From: Chara braunii
Lineage: Eukaryota > Streptophyta > Charophyceae > Charales > Characeae
Direction of reading: 5' to 3'
NCBI GenBank assembly: GCA_003427395.1
Contig: BFEA01000722.1
Span: forward strand, 296,162-316,426
Length of the DNA: 20,265 nt
In this document: positions 19,900 through 20,265 of the stretch, piece by piece
Position numbering within the stretch: the first letter of the stretch is position 1
How the letters are laid out: every line of letters starts with the position of its first letter
Made by a program: the position numbers and the translations under genes
Notes under the pieces: model-generated
Databases searched by the model: none
Told to the model about the DNA's origin: nothing
Seen by the model: only the letters and a program-made list of their open reading frames with translations

Positions 19900-20265
19900 A
19901 AGATGGTCCTCAAGGGATCAAGCTGATTCTAGTTCAAGTCCTGAATCAGATCAATCAGGATGGCCTGTAACACAAGACAGGTCAACGCCCCAAGCTAAAA
20001 CCATAAGCCCATGGGGAATAATCTCCATATCACAATCTCTCTCAAAACTTCTCCTAATAGCTAAGTCTGAGTGTATCTCTAAGCCAGTGCCCAAAGAAAG
20101 GTAGACTTTTGACAGAATCTCCCCTATTCAGGGTGGATTGCCAAAGACGTCACCTGTCAAAATATAATCTAACTCCTTTATTCTAAGAAAATTTCGGCAG
20201 CGCTTCCCGTAGCAAGGTGGTTGGCTATGGTGGATGGGTGAAGGAGATGGTGGAGGAAGGAGGTG

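Larger units (their letters stand above)
18261..20114 (-). mobile_element. Probable 5' LTR of the minus-strand retrotransposon
   Basis: The plus strand begins TGTCAAGACC at 18261, so the minus-strand LTR ends GGTCTTGACA right before the primer-binding site. A matching start for the minus-strand LTR is TGTCAAAAGTC at 20114, which gives a 6-bp terminal inverted repeat TGTCAA and a length of about 1.85 kb. The inner boundary is better supported than the outer one, and the LTR could run past the window. Inside it are a TATA box (18730-18723) and a long GA tract (18857-18785). No gene is seen in the rest (18860-20114): a plus-strand frame at 18666-19226 is created by the CT run. Confidence 0.42.

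Overview
The window looks like transposon-rich intergenic DNA of a land plant or streptophyte alga. The evidence is a plant-type L1 LINE (zinc-knuckle ORF1, endonuclease/reverse transcriptase ORF2 with a terminal zf-RVT finger, AATAAA and poly(A)) nested in a Ty3/gypsy-like LTR retrotransposon with a CCHC gag and an aspartic protease. A charophyte alga such as Chara is possible from the style of the gag and protease proteins, but this is a low-confidence inference. I see no host gene, tRNA, rRNA or CRISPR array. All recognisable coding regions are broken by stops and frameshifts.

Positions 1-7296 hold the LINE. The ORF1 coding frame runs leftward (1670 to 90) and the ORF2 coding frame runs rightward (2710 to 6969), followed by a 3' UTR, AATAAA at 7243 and a clean A32 tail ending at 7296. 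This head-to-head order fits the 5' inversion produced by twin priming. A 30-bp perfect inverted repeat sits next to the orientation switch. The poly(A) abuts the minus-strand retroelement, so the LINE probably inserted into that element's pol spacer.

Positions 7297-18260 or beyond, read on the minus strand, hold the host LTR retrotransposon. In its own 5' to 3' order these are: a probable long 5' LTR (about 20114 to 18261, containing a TATA box and a GA-rich tract); a primer-binding site matching the initiator-Met tRNA type (18255-18246); an unusually long leader of about 4.7 kb; an unrecognised open frame of roughly 650 codons (13542-11576); a gag that begins inside the end of that frame (ATG at 11598) and runs through a capsid-like region and a CCHC knuckle (8938-8897); a protease with an altered active site (about 8200-7905); and the start of the protease-RT spacer, where the LINE cuts in. 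RT, RNase H and integrase are not in the window and would be expected left of position 1.

The leader (about 13543-18245) is GC-rich over much of its length and packed with degenerate minisatellites with periods of 29, 54, about 41-50 and 60 bp. A long LTR, a long repeat-bearing leader and an extra ORF before gag resemble the architecture of giant Ogre/Tat elements. The extra ORF was not recognised as any known family and is the most interesting part of the window.
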